Part shown: positions 10,047 through 19,009 of the stretch, piece by piece
Layout of the letters: the number at the start of each line of letters is the position of its first letter
How positions within the stretch are numbered: position 1 is the stretch's first letter
Origin: CAYMLL01 sp964390645
Lineage (GTDB): Bacteria > Planctomycetota > UBA8108
Assembly: GCA_964390645.1 (NCBI GenBank)
Contig: CAYMLL010000006.1
Span: 1-64,000, forward strand
Direction: 5' to 3'
DNA length: 64,000 bases
Notes under the pieces: model-generated
The model's input: only the letters and a program-made list of their open reading frames with translations
Told to the model about the DNA's origin: nothing
The model's database searches: none
Made by a program: the position numbers and the translations under genes

Positions 10047-10712
10047 TCACGGTCGCTCCTCGATCGAGCGCCGGATACGTACGGATACCTGATCCACGGA
10101 GCCGGAGCCATCGATCTCCTCGAGAAGCCCACGGCGACGATAGAACTCCACCAGGGGCCGGGTTCGGGACCTGTACACGCGCACTCGCTCCAGCCGCACG
10201 TACGGGTCGTCGTCCACCCGGCGCACCAGGTCGCGACCGCAGCCATCGCAAACCCCGGGAGTCCTCGGCGGAAGGAAACGCTCGTGGTACGTCGATCCAT
10301 CGTCAGCGCAGATCATCCGACCGCGCATGCGCTCGACGATGGTCGACTCCGAAGCCTCGATGAGAATCGCACGCTCGACTCGCCGGCCGCAACGTGACAG
10401 AACGACCTCCAGTCGCTCGGCCTGACGGATGGTGCGCGGGAAGCCGTCGAGAACCAGCCCGGGAGACCTCGAGCGACCGAGTTGCTTCTCGACGATGGCC
10501 CCGACCGTCTCGTCGTCCGCGAAGCGACCCGCGTCGATACGCTCACGAATCCGCCGGCCGAGATCGGAGCCACAGGCGGCCTCCTGTCGCAACAGGTCAC
10601 CCATCGACAGCCGCTCGAAGCCGAAGTCGACGCTCAGGCGCGCCGCCTGGGCGCCCTTGCCGACACCGGGCGGTCCAAACAGGATCACGTCACGAGTTCG
10701 ACACACCATCAC
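10047..10712 (-). CDS. adk: Adenylate kinase
   Basis: This 221-residue enzyme interconverts ATP+AMP and 2 ADP. Visible motifs are the P-loop LFGPPGVGKGAQ, the AMP-site LVLDGFPRT, and a zinc-type LID with RMICADDGSTYH and VCDGCGRDLVRRVDD. Three of the four LID ligands are Cys; the second position, usually Cys, is Asp (C-A-D-D-G), so the metal site would be Cys3Asp. The P-loop has GKGAQ where most homologues have GKGTQ. It stands alone, with a TACAAT -10-like element ~40 nt before the ATG and a terminator ~100 bp after the stop. Confidence 0.93.
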   Translation of the reverse strand: MMVCRTRDVILFGPPGVGKGAQAARLSVDFGFERLSMGDLLRQEAACGSDLGRRIRERIDAGRFADDETVGAIVEKQLGRSRSPGLVLDGFPRTIRQAERLEVVLSRCGRRVERAILIEASESTIVERMRGRMICADDGSTYHERFLPPRTPGVCDGCGRDLVRRVDDDPYVRLERVRVYRSRTRPLVEFYRRRGLLEEIDGSGSVDQVSVRIRRSIEERP

Positions 10713-10750
10713 GAACTCTTCACTTCCGATCCGGGAATCGAGAAGCGATC

Positions 10751-10756
10751 ATTGTA
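10751..10756 (-). promoter_or_regulatory. Putative -10 element for adk
   Basis: The minus strand reads GTCGGTTACAATG, containing TACAAT (5 of 6 matches to TATAAT), 39 nt before the adk ATG. No convincing -35 was found. The call rests on the hexamer and its position only. Confidence 0.35.
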
Positions 10757-10873
10757 ACCGACCCGCCTGCGTACGTCAGTCCCCGGTCACCATGCTCCGT
10801 CGTCCATGGGGCAGGCCCGGAGTCGTCCCGCAGGATCAACCGGACCGTCGGTGGGTCGAGAAGAGGTACCGCC

Positions 10874-12772
10874 ATGTCTTCACCGAGCTTGCAGCTCGCA
10901 CGACCGCGCCGGACGTTGCCCGGGTTTGTCGTCGCTCTGATGACCCTGACACCCGCTGTAGGCATCGAGGCGGGCGAGAATGGCAGGCGACTCGAGCTCA
11001 CCGTCCGCGACAGCTTCCTGCCACGCTTTCCGGTGCTGGTTCGCGTCGAGCTGCGCACGGCGGACGGCTCACTCTGCCGCGAGGTCTGGGACGCCGAGGT
11101 CGAGCTCGTGGTCACCGGCGAAGACGTGACGGTCGAGCCGAGGACACCGTCGATCCGGCTGCGCAACGGCGTCGGAAGCGTGCTCCTCGAACTCGACGCG
11201 GCGACGGACATCACGCTTCACGCCGAGCTGGGCGATCTGGGCGCAACGCGAACACTCCGACTTCTGGAGTCCGACCACGAGGTCGCCACCGGCACGCTTC
11301 CGGCAGGCGTGACGCAGTGGAGCGGCGTCGTCCACGTACCCGAAGACCTACTGGTTCCGGAAGCCGCGACGCTGAGGATCCTGCCCGGCACTCTGGTGCT
11401 GATGGGAAGCGTCGAGTCGGGCTCCGACGGCGCCGACATCAACATCGTCGGCCGGCTCGAGAGCCTCGGCACAGCCGAACGCCCGGTGACACTCACCGCC
11501 GCGGGCCCGGACGGCGTCGATACTCCCGAAGAAGGATACGAGTGGGGCGAGCTGCACCACGACGACTCGGTAGAGGAGTCGATCTACCGGTACACGATCA
11601 TCACGCTCGCGGGGAACTCGCCGCGCGGAGGCCACACGAACACCGGTCCAGCCGTGCGACGGGACGGCTCGCGAGTCGTCTTCGAGAGCTGCTCGATCAC
11701 CGACACCGTCGGCAAGACGATGCAGGCGAACGACTCGGACCTCGTGATCCGCGACACCCTCTTCGCGCGAGCCGTCATGGGCCCGGAGATCGAGGAGACA
11801 CAGCTGCTCTGCGAACGCTCCTACATCCTCGAGATGTTCGGCGATGACGACAATGACGGCATCTACCTCCACGACCAGAGAGCCGGACAGGAGATCCGCT
11901 TGACCGACTGCGTCGTCGCCGCCGGCGACGACGACGCGATCGACACGCTCGGCAGCGCCGTGACGATCGAGGGCTGCATCGTGCGAGACTTTGCAGACAA
12001 GGGGATCAGCGTCTTTCACGAGACGGCGCTGATCTCGCGCTGCCAGATCGTCGACAACGACATAGGGATCTCCTGCAAGACATCGGACGACCGCGAGGCC
12101 ACCGTCACGGTGGAGCACTGCACAATCATCGGCAACCGCATCGGGATCGAAGCGCGCAACAAGGGCGGTGACGATCCCGACGCGCTGATCCACTACCGGG
12201 TCAAGGACTCGATAATCCGTCGCACAGAGAGCGAGAGCGCGCACACCGTACGCACGGACTACGAGCACTCGTTCATCGAGATCAACTACACGAACCTGAC
12301 GCCGCTGCCGGAGGACTGGGCCGGAGTCGGCAACGTCGGAAACATCTTCGATGCCCCGATGTTTCGCGACATCGGCGCGCGCGACGTGCACCTGCGCAGT
12401 GAATCACCCTGCATAGATGCCGCTGACCCCGACGGCGACCCCGATCCCGACGGGTCGCGAGCGGACATGGGCGTCTTCCCGTTCGTCGACGAGCGACTCA
12501 CGGTCTTCCGCCGCGGCGACGCGAACGGCGACGGGGCGCGAGGCGTCGCCGACGCCGTCACCGTGCTGCTCTTCCTCTTCGACGGTCGCGAGATCGGCTG
12601 CCAGGACGCCGCCGACGCCGATGACAGCGGAGAGAACGAGGTCACGGACGCCGTCTTTCTCCTCGCCTACCTCTTCGCCGGGGGTGCCGCTCCCCCCGCT
12701 CCGCTGGCAACCTGCGGGGTGGACATGAGCGAGGACGACATCACCTGCGACACGAATCCGGGCTGCGGCTGA
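10874..12772 (+). CDS. Secreted right-handed beta-helix protein with dockerin-like C-terminus
   Basis: The ATG at 10874 follows GAAGAGG and gives a signal peptide (RTLPGFVVALMTLTPAVGIEA); the frame extends upstream without support. Residues ~30-130 look like an Ig-type beta domain. From ~150 to ~520 the sequence shows parallel beta-helix repeats (VVFESCSITDT, IRLTDCVVAAGDDDAIDT, VTIEGCIVRDF, VTVEHCTIIGNRIGIEARN), as in pectate-lyase-like folds. The C-terminus has paired calcium-loop repeats, GDANGDGARGVADAVTVLLF and DADDSGENEVTDAVFLLAYL, followed by FAGG. This dockerin-like tag recurs in three other proteins here. It may bind or act on polysaccharide outside the cell; no catalytic residues can be assigned. 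Confidence 0.8.
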   Translation: MSSPSLQLARPRRTLPGFVVALMTLTPAVGIEAGENGRRLELTVRDSFLPRFPVLVRVELRTADGSLCREVWDAEVELVVTGEDVTVEPRTPSIRLRNGVGSVLLELDAATDITLHAELGDLGATRTLRLLESDHEVATGTLPAGVTQWSGVVHVPEDLLVPEAATLRILPGTLVLMGSVESGSDGADINIVGRLESLGTAERPVTLTAAGPDGVDTPEEGYEWGELHHDDSVEESIYRYTIITLAGNSPRGGHTNTGPAVRRDGSRVVFESCSITDTVGKTMQANDSDLVIRDTLFARAVMGPEIEETQLLCERSYILEMFGDDDNDGIYLHDQRAGQEIRLTDCVVAAGDDDAIDTLGSAVTIEGCIVRDFADKGISVFHETALISRCQIVDNDIGISCKTSDDREATVTVEHCTIIGNRIGIEARNKGGDDPDALIHYRVKDSIIRRTESESAHTVRTDYEHSFIEINYTNLTPLPEDWAGVGNVGNIFDAPMFRDIGARDVHLRSESPCIDAADPDGDPDPDGSRADMGVFPFVDERLTVFRRGDANGDGARGVADAVTVLLFLFDGREIGCQDAADADDSGENEVTDAVFLLAYLFAGGAAPPAPLATCGVDMSEDDITCDTNPGCG

Positions 12773-12781
12773 GCGACTCCT

Positions 12782-13900
12782 TCAGGTCACGAGCGGGCGC
12801 AGATAGTACCACCACAGCGCCAGCACCTCGCGGGCGACCGACAGCGGCGTCCCGCGTACCCAGCGCGTCTCCTTTGCCGGGACGGTGTACGCGTCGACGC
12901 CGCGGCGCTGATAGGACAGCTTGATTCGCGACAGATGATAGAAGTGGCTGACGGCCAGCACGCTGTCAACGTCGGTCTGCTCGAAGAGATCGCTGGTGTT
13001 CATAACCGTCGCACGCGTGTTGAGGCCTCGCGGGTCGAGGACGATCGCGTCGGCCGGCACTCCCAGGTCGAGCGCCAGATCACGCATGACCTCGGTCTCG
13101 TGTACGCCACCCGCCGACGGGCCTCCGGAGAAGACGATGCGGTTCGCGAACTTCTGGAGATAAAGCTCGCAGCCGGTGCGAACGCGGTCAGCCAGCGACG
13201 TCGACGGGCTGCCGTCGGCGTAAGCCAGGCAGCCGAAGACGACGATCGCATCCGCCCGACGACGGTAGTCGGTCTTGCCGAAGCAGAAGACCTGCGCCAG
13301 TGCCAGCACGACGAGGCAGGCGCCGAGTCCCGGAGCCCATCCCAGGACCGCGCGAAGACGCCACCGGCGTGCTCGACCGGCCGAGACCGTGATCGCATCG
13401 GCTGCCACCCGCGGTCGACCGCCATGGCCTCGACACGTCTTCGCCCAGACCATGAACAGCGAGACGACGACGACCCCCGAGAAGGGCACCGGAAAGCTCG
13501 AGGAGATCGTCCCCCGGCACCACAGCAGCACGAAGGCGACCGCGTTCCAGGCGCTGACGCCGATCAGCAGGCCGAGAACCAGGGTCGTGCCGATGCGCCG
13601 CGCGTCCCGCACGGGCGATCCGAGGCCGACCGCCAGCAAGGCGATGGCCGAGACACCCAGGAAGGGAAGCGCCACCACCGGGGGGAAGCCACGCAGGTCG
13701 ATCCACCAGAAGCTGGCGTCGAAGCCCGGAATCCTGGTCTCACCGATGAGGTTCGCGAGCGTGAACGTCCCGAGCACGATGGCGATGGACCGGGCCACGA
13801 TGCGACCGCGGCCGGTAGCTCCGGAGGAAATCTCGAGGCGAATACCGGAGCGAATCTCGGGGCTCGGCACGTCGGCGCTCTCCACGTCTCTTCCCCTCAC
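12782..13900 (-). CDS. YdcF/SanA-type (DUF218) membrane protein
   Basis: The N-terminal half has about five hydrophobic segments (ARSIAIVLGTFTLANLI, VVALPFLGVSAIALLAVGL, LVLGLLIGVSAWNAVAFVLL, GVVVVSLFMVW, LGACLVVLALAQVFCFG). The C-terminal half is a DUF218 domain: ADAIVVFGCLAYADG, RIVFSGGPSAGG, HETEVMRDLALDLGV, LDPRGLNTRATV, VLAVSHFYHLSRIKL. DUF218 proteins such as ElyC and SanA are linked to envelope integrity in other bacteria; the reaction is not established. The start is a GTG at 13900. The 3' end is 9 bp from the beta-helix gene's stop. Confidence 0.85.
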   Translation of the reverse strand: MRGRDVESADVPSPEIRSGIRLEISSGATGRGRIVARSIAIVLGTFTLANLIGETRIPGFDASFWWIDLRGFPPVVALPFLGVSAIALLAVGLGSPVRDARRIGTTLVLGLLIGVSAWNAVAFVLLWCRGTISSSFPVPFSGVVVVSLFMVWAKTCRGHGGRPRVAADAITVSAGRARRWRLRAVLGWAPGLGACLVVLALAQVFCFGKTDYRRRADAIVVFGCLAYADGSPSTSLADRVRTGCELYLQKFANRIVFSGGPSAGGVHETEVMRDLALDLGVPADAIVLDPRGLNTRATVMNTSDLFEQTDVDSVLAVSHFYHLSRIKLSYQRRGVDAYTVPAKETRWVRGTPLSVAREVLALWWYYLRPLVT

Positions 13901-14053
13901 CTCGAGGAGATCTCGGTCGCTTATAGTTTGTCCGAGCCCGCGATGGAAGCCTCGCAGAGCTTCGGATACGATGAGGGTCGGTCCATCCGGACGCGGTCTC
14001 CGTTATCCCCTGTTCATCGGCCAATGAGACATCGAGACGAGGTCGTCCACGTC

Positions 14054-14689
14054 ATGCCACGCTCCCTGCTTCTGGTCTTGCCGCTCCTGACACTCATCGC
14101 GTGCAGTGACTCCAGTGGCCTGAATCCCGCTCCCGACGAGGCCTCGAACGCCGGCGGAGCCACGGGCGCCTCGGCACCGCGCCGCGGCCAGCTTCCCGAG
14201 ACAATCGAGGAACTCCAGCCGCTCTTCGCGCCGGGCGACCTCGCGCAGGTGGACGACATGACGACGACGCCGAGCGGACTCCGCTTCAGGATCGTCCGCA
14301 GCGGCGGCGGCGACGAGATGCCGCCCGAGGGGGCCGTCGTGCTCGTCCACCACAGCGGCTGGGTGGTCGACGGCGGCCGGCTCGGGCGACAGATCAGCGA
14401 CTCGCGCGCCGGTCGAACACCGGAGCGGATGCTCCTGGCCGCGAGCACGCGGATCACGAACGTCACCGCCGGATACCGGAACCCGCTGGAGCCACGGCCA
14501 CCTCGACCCGTTCACCTGCAGGCCTGGATCGAGACGCTCCGGGACATGCGACCGGGGGAGCGCCGCTGGGTCGTCGCGCCCAGCGAGCTGGCCTGGGGAT
14601 CGCTCGGCTATCCCGCGGCAGACGTCGCTCCGGACACGGACGTCGCGTTCGACATCGAGCTCGTGTCGTTCGAGCCGCCAAGGCCCTAG
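14054..14689 (+). CDS. FKBP-type peptidyl-prolyl isomerase lipoprotein
   Basis: The ATG at 14054 gives a lipoprotein signal (MPRSLLLVLPLLTLIAC, lipobox LIAC); an ATG at 14024 in the same frame is an alternative. After a Gly/Ala-rich linker comes an FKBP domain: VVLVHHSGWVVDGG matches the 'VHYTGWL-DG' strand, and PGERRWVVAPSELAWGSLGY matches 'GxRRxxIPPELAYG' with its conserved tail VAPDTDVAFDIELVSF. The usual FDSS is replaced by a longer insert. It is likely an envelope proline isomerase or folding helper. It converges with the oxidoreductase gene across a 115-bp spacer that has a 7-bp inverted repeat (14692-14698/14744-14750) but no T-tract. Confidence 0.8.
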   Translation: MPRSLLLVLPLLTLIACSDSSGLNPAPDEASNAGGATGASAPRRGQLPETIEELQPLFAPGDLAQVDDMTTTPSGLRFRIVRSGGGDEMPPEGAVVLVHHSGWVVDGGRLGRQISDSRAGRTPERMLLAASTRITNVTAGYRNPLEPRPPRPVHLQAWIETLRDMRPGERRWVVAPSELAWGSLGYPAADVAPDTDVAFDIELVSFEPPRP

Positions 14690-14804
14690 ACGTCCTGCGG
14701 GGCCCGCTCTTGCGCGCCCGGGAGACACCGGGAGCCTTCTCCTGCAGGACGATCCCGTCGGCGGTCCCCGGCGGCCCCGGGCCCTGCAGCGGCTCCGGGG
14801 CTCT

Positions 14805-15686
14805 TCAGCCCTGACGTCGCAGCAGCTCGACGATCGCCGAGTTGTCCCGGTCACCCAGCCCCATCTCGACCGCACGCTCGAGCAGCCGACGGTGGAGTCG
14901 GGTCGTCGGAACGTCGGCTCCGACGCTTCCGGCCAGCGCGAGAACCAGGCGCACATCCTTGAGATGCTGGGCGAGTCGGGCCTGCGGCTCGAAGTCACCG
15001 CACCGCATCTTCTCGCCCTTTGCATCGAGCGCGCGGGAGTACGCCGGACCGGAGCGCAGGACCTCCAGGAACACGGCCGACGAGAGTCCCGCCTTCTCCG
15101 CGAGCGACATCCCTTCCGCGATCGCGAGGCGCTGGAGCCCGAGGACGAGATTCGAGACGAGCTTCATGCGCGCGCCGGATCCGGGCCCACCGAGGAGGTA
15201 GACGATCGACGCGATCGCGTCGAGGAGGTCGCGGGCCTTCTCGATACCGACCTCGCTCGCCCCGACCAGGAGCGATCCGTCACCCGCGCGAACGACCGCG
15301 GAGGATCCGTTGACCGACGCCTCGACGTACTCGACACCGCGTCCTCCGAGTTTCGCAGCGAGCTCGGCGCCGGCCCCCGGATCGCCGGTCGTGCAGTCGA
15401 CGAGGACCCGCAGCTCGAGCTCCTTGTCTTCGACGTCGAGAAGCCCCTTCTCGCCGCAGACGACACGGTCGACGACGCCGGAGTCCGGGACGCACATCAG
15501 CGCACGGCGGCACGAACGTGCGACGTCGGCCGGAGTCCTCGCCGTCGCGATCCCCAGCGTGCTCGCACGCGTCTCGTCGATGTCCCGGCCGACGACATCG
15601 AAGCCGGCGGCGAGGAGACGCTCGACGATCGCCGAGCCGAGGAGCCCCAGGCCGATCATGCCGACCGTCTCGCGCTTCGGCTTCAT
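14805..15686 (-). CDS. 3-hydroxyisobutyrate-dehydrogenase-family oxidoreductase
   Basis: This is a 293-residue beta-hydroxyacid dehydrogenase. It has the N-terminal Rossmann motif MIGLGLLGSAIVERL, the substrate-side strand VEYVEASVNGSS (usually DAPVSGG) and the helix GARMKLVSNLVLGLQRLAIAEG with the catalytic Lys. It would reduce or oxidise a small beta-hydroxyacid or aldehyde with NAD(P); the substrate is not predictable. Its ATG overlaps the stop of the upstream ytxJ-like gene by 4 bp (ATGA), so the two form an operon. Confidence 0.85.
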   Translation of the reverse strand: MKPKRETVGMIGLGLLGSAIVERLLAAGFDVVGRDIDETRASTLGIATARTPADVARSCRRALMCVPDSGVVDRVVCGEKGLLDVEDKELELRVLVDCTTGDPGAGAELAAKLGGRGVEYVEASVNGSSAVVRAGDGSLLVGASEVGIEKARDLLDAIASIVYLLGGPGSGARMKLVSNLVLGLQRLAIAEGMSLAEKAGLSSAVFLEVLRSGPAYSRALDAKGEKMRCGDFEPQARLAQHLKDVRLVLALAGSVGADVPTTRLHRRLLERAVEMGLGDRDNSAIVELLRRQG

Positions 15687-16042
15687 CCCTCCCGGCGTTC
15701 CGCTTGCTCGAGCGTCAACGCGTTGATGCGCTCATGACTGTCGTGCCAGACGACCTCGCCGGCGCGCAGAAGCAGCGCCTGTGGCGACTGGTGCCGCACG
15801 CCGACGCGCTCCGCAAGATCGAGCGAGACGCCCCTGTCCTCGACGACGAGAATCACCGCGCACTCGACACCGCGCTCTGCGGCGCCGGGCGCGTACTCGA
15901 CGAACTCCTGGTGGGCGTGAGTCGAGATCGGGCAGCGTGTGCTGTGCTTGAGCACCATCACCGGAGCCGACTCGCAGCGAACGAGCAGCTCGTCGAGATC
16001 CTCGGTCGTCTTCACGGCCTGTATGCCCGCAGCCTCGGTCAT
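15683..16042 (-). CDS. ytxJ: YtxJ/BrxC-like monothiol redox protein
   Basis: This 119-residue thioredoxin-fold protein has the hallmark VLKHSTRCPISTHAHQEF: one active-site Cys in a TRCPIS motif, as in the YtxJ/BrxC family proposed to de-bacillithiolate proteins. The conserved HQSPQALLLRAGEVVWHDSH tail is also present. The ATG at 16042 follows GGGAGG at ideal spacing. The start overlaps nothing upstream, and the end is coupled to the dehydrogenase. This suggests the organism may use bacillithiol, though no synthesis gene is in the window. Confidence 0.85.
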   Translation of the reverse strand: MTEAAGIQAVKTTEDLDELLVRCESAPVMVLKHSTRCPISTHAHQEFVEYAPGAAERGVECAVILVVEDRGVSLDLAERVGVRHQSPQALLLRAGEVVWHDSHERINALTLEQAERREG

Positions 16043-16218
16043 CACGCCTCCCGGGGAATCCTTCCCGGCGGACGAGCCGGAGGGCTCCGCGCCGGGCGCC
16101 GCTGGATCATATCGGCGCGCGAAGGCGAGGCACAACGACAAATTGGCCGTCGCGACGACGCGCGCGTGACGCCATAATGGAGCATCCGGGTTCACGCATC
16201 CAGCCGCGGAAGTCGACG

Positions 16219-18525
16219 ATGCAACAAGGCCTCCTGATCCTGGCTGCGCTCCTCGCGCTCCCCGCAGCGCCGCCCGTGGACGACGCGACACGAATCACCG
16301 TCGACCGGGGCGGAGTCGATGTTCGCGCCGCTCTCCTCGATCTCGGCGCCGGGACACGCCGGGGGGTCTGGGACGTGGTCCATCGCCTGCAAACGGCGAG
16401 CGAGTCGGCCGAGGGAGCCGCAAACCTCGCCGCGCTTGTCGACGACGACAGCTTCCCGACACTTCCACGACCGGTGCGCTTCGCTGCGGCGACACTCGTC
16501 CGTCTGACCTCGAAGAGTCGCACCCGGCGCGAGCGCGCGCTGACGACGCTCCTGAAGATCGCCCGGCCAGCGCCGCAGGACTCGCCCGGCAACACGCCAG
16601 AGGACCCCCTCCGACTCGACGCGATCCGCCTTCTCGGTGAGGCGCGCGAGATCGAACGCGTCCGGGGAGCTCTCTCGGAGATCCTCGATGCCGCGCACGC
16701 TCGAGACCGCCCCAGGGCGCTGATCGCCACCGTGCTGGCGCTCGATCGACTCGACAGCACCACGCCTCGCCTGCCCGTCCAGCGGCTCCTGCAGGACGCG
16801 ACGCGCGGTTTCGACGTGCACGCGGAAGCGGCTCTCGCGCTCGCCAGGATGACTCCCCGGGAGAGCGTCCACCCTCTCGTCGTGCCGATGCTCCGGCGGC
16901 TGTCGCGGGAGCCGTCGCAACGCGGCAGCCTGGCGCGACTTCTCATCGACCGGCTGGCGCGGGACGACGGTCAGGCGCCGGAGCTCGTACGGCAGCTCGA
17001 CGATCTGGAGCGTGAGAACGAGCGGTTGACCCGACGTGTCGCCCGGCTCACGGTTGACGGATCCTCCGACGGATCCGGACGCGGTGCGATCCACGACCTG
17101 CTCGGCCTGATCCGTCAGCAGTACGTCGATCCCGGCAAGGTCATCGACGAGGAGCTGGCTGTCCGGGCCTTCGAGGCTCTCGCCGCCCATCTGGATCACG
17201 TCCGCTTCCTGTCACCGGCGGAGGTCGAGCGCCAGCGTGCACGCTCTCTGGGCTGGCACCTCGGCCTCGGCGCCGCGTTCTTCAAGCTCGATCGGAACTC
17301 GCCGCTCGTCGTCGTCCGCGTCCTGGTTCCCCCGCCGAGCGGCTCGAGCGCGGAGCGGCTTCACACCGGCGATCGCATCCTGGCGATCGACGGCATCGCG
17401 ACCATCGGACGCAATCCCGACGACATACGACGGCAGCTGAGAGCCAAGCAGGCCGGATCCCGCGTCGACCTCGAGATCGAGCGCTGGGGATGGGATGAGC
17501 CGCGTAGCGTCGGAGCGCAACACGGCGTCATCGACGCACCGACCGTGTTTCACCAGCTCTTTCCGATGCGCATCGGCTTCGTGCGCATCGCCCGATTCGG
17601 CGAGCGCAGCGCCGCGGACTTCGCCGATGCGATCGCGGATCTCGAGGCATCGGCCGGCGCGGAACTCGCCGGACTCATCCTCGATCTCCGCGACAACAGC
17701 GGAGGCCTCCTCGAGCAGGCCGTCAAGGTAGTCGACCAGTTCGTCGGTGACGGCAGCGTGCCGATCGTCACGCAGCACGATCGCGCCGGCCGACCGGCGC
17801 GGGAGTACCTGCCTACCGCCAGCCGGGCGGTCGACTGCCCCGTCGTCGTCGTCATCAACCGCTGGACGGCCAGCTCCGCGGAGGTCGTCGCCGGCGCCTT
17901 GCAGGACTTCCAGCGCGCGACCGTCGTCGGTCGGCGCAGCTACGGCAAGGGAGTCTCCCAGCAACGCTACACGACACCGATGAGCGTCAACCGTGCGGTC
18001 GGGGGAGAGGCCGGCATCGTGCTGCCGAACTACTTCCTCCAGCTGCCTTCGGGGCGCCGATACCACCTGCCCCGCGACGCGCGCGGACGGCCGGTCCCCG
18101 GCCGGCAGGGCGGCATCGTGCCCGACGTCGAGGCGGACCATCTCGAGGACACCTTCGAGGGCTGGGAGCTCGACGAGTTCCTCCGCGTGCAGTACTCCGT
18201 GGAGCTCTATCGCTACGTGAAGGCCAACTACGCGAACCTCAAGAGCCACTGGGAGGAGGGCGCACGCGACCTCCTGAACCCGAACAACTACCCGGACTTC
18301 GACGACGTGTACCTGGCGCTCGGCACGAGGCTCGACGAGGAGCAGGTGCGCATCGCGCTGCGCGGCGTCTTCCGGCGCCATCTGGAGGACGAGAGCGAGC
18401 GGGACCTGGCACAGGTGATCCACGAGGATTCACAGCTGCAACGTGCGCTGCGCGTGCTCGGTATCGGCCGCCACAGCAGTCCCCTGTACGCCAAGTGGCT
18501 TCCCGAGACCGCCGAGGACGAGTAG
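16219..18525 (+). CDS. S41-family C-terminal processing peptidase with PDZ domain
   Basis: I chose the ATG at 16219 because it gives a signal peptide (MQQGLLILAALLALPAAP) behind GCGGAAG; an ATG at 16177 adds 14 residues. Residues ~50-250 look helical and HEAT-like, and a short coiled coil follows (LDDLERENERLTRRVARL). A PDZ domain covers ~350-430 (LHTGDRILAIDGIATIGRN). The S41 peptidase domain has LAGLILDLRDNSGGLLEQAV, the nucleophile Ser in TASSAEVVAGALQD (~550) and the general-base Lys in RSYGKGVSQQ (~575). Catalytic residues look intact. It probably acts in the periplasm on misfolded or processed proteins. Confidence 0.88.
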   Translation: MQQGLLILAALLALPAAPPVDDATRITVDRGGVDVRAALLDLGAGTRRGVWDVVHRLQTASESAEGAANLAALVDDDSFPTLPRPVRFAAATLVRLTSKSRTRRERALTTLLKIARPAPQDSPGNTPEDPLRLDAIRLLGEAREIERVRGALSEILDAAHARDRPRALIATVLALDRLDSTTPRLPVQRLLQDATRGFDVHAEAALALARMTPRESVHPLVVPMLRRLSREPSQRGSLARLLIDRLARDDGQAPELVRQLDDLERENERLTRRVARLTVDGSSDGSGRGAIHDLLGLIRQQYVDPGKVIDEELAVRAFEALAAHLDHVRFLSPAEVERQRARSLGWHLGLGAAFFKLDRNSPLVVVRVLVPPPSGSSAERLHTGDRILAIDGIATIGRNPDDIRRQLRAKQAGSRVDLEIERWGWDEPRSVGAQHGVIDAPTVFHQLFPMRIGFVRIARFGERSAADFADAIADLEASAGAELAGLILDLRDNSGGLLEQAVKVVDQFVGDGSVPIVTQHDRAGRPAREYLPTASRAVDCPVVVVINRWTASSAEVVAGALQDFQRATVVGRRSYGKGVSQQRYTTPMSVNRAVGGEAGIVLPNYFLQLPSGRRYHLPRDARGRPVPGRQGGIVPDVEADHLEDTFEGWELDEFLRVQYSVELYRYVKANYANLKSHWEEGARDLLNPNNYPDFDDVYLALGTRLDEEQVRIALRGVFRRHLEDESERDLAQVIHEDSQLQRALRVLGIGRHSSPLYAKWLPETAEDE

Positions 18526-18541
18526 GTCACCCCGCGGATGG

Positions 18542-18547
18542 TAGGAT
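18542..18547 (+). promoter_or_regulatory. Putative -10 element just before a VOC gene
   Basis: TAGGAT in the context GATGGTAGGATGG ends 6 nt before the GTG at 18554. If used, the transcript would be nearly leaderless. There is no clear -35. It is one of several GGTAnnnT-like elements in the window. Confidence 0.25.
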
Positions 18548-18553
18548 GGAGGC

Positions 18554-18988
18554 GTGGAACCCCCAGCGTCGTCACCTCCCGATCTCCGCCGCGTCCTCGA
18601 GACATGCCTCTACGTCCATGACGTGGCGCACGCACACGACTGGTACCGCCGCGTGCTCGGTCTCGAGGCCTGCGTGTTCGATCCACCGAAGCAGGTCTTC
18701 TTCGAGGTCGGCGACACGATGCTGCTCCTCTTCAACGTGGACCAGAAGCTCCACAACGGCAGCGACACGGTGCCGCGCCACGGCGCCCGCGGCCCTGCTC
18801 ACGTCGCGTTCGAGGCGAGGCACGACGAGCTGAAGGCATGGTGCACCCACCTCGCGGCGCAGGACGTCGACGTCGAGACCCGCCGCACCTGGCCCCGGGG
18901 GGGTGAGTCGATCTACTTTCGCGATCCGGACGGCAACTCCCTGGAGCTCGCGACGAAGGAGATCTGGCAGAGCGCCCGTAGGAGCTGA
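18554..18988 (+). CDS. VOC/glyoxalase-fold protein
   Basis: This 144-residue single-module vicinal-oxygen-chelate protein has the first metal-side strand VLETCLYVHDVAHAHDWYRR, then VFFEVGDTMLLLF, GPAHVAFEA with its His, and the C-terminal IYFRDPDGNSLELAT with the metal Glu. The order fits glyoxalase/bleomycin-resistance-type proteins. The substrate is unknown. It starts with GTG and has no clear ribosome site. Confidence 0.85.
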   Translation: MEPPASSPPDLRRVLETCLYVHDVAHAHDWYRRVLGLEACVFDPPKQVFFEVGDTMLLLFNVDQKLHNGSDTVPRHGARGPAHVAFEARHDELKAWCTHLAAQDVDVETRRTWPRGGESIYFRDPDGNSLELATKEIWQSARRS

Positions 18989-19009
18989 TCCCGGAGCGGC
19001 CCGGAGCGC

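Noticed and set aside
14692..14750. Inverted repeat GTCCTGC/GCAGGAC between convergent genes as a bidirectional terminator
   Set aside because: The arms are only 7 bp with a 45-nt loop and there is no T-tract on either side.
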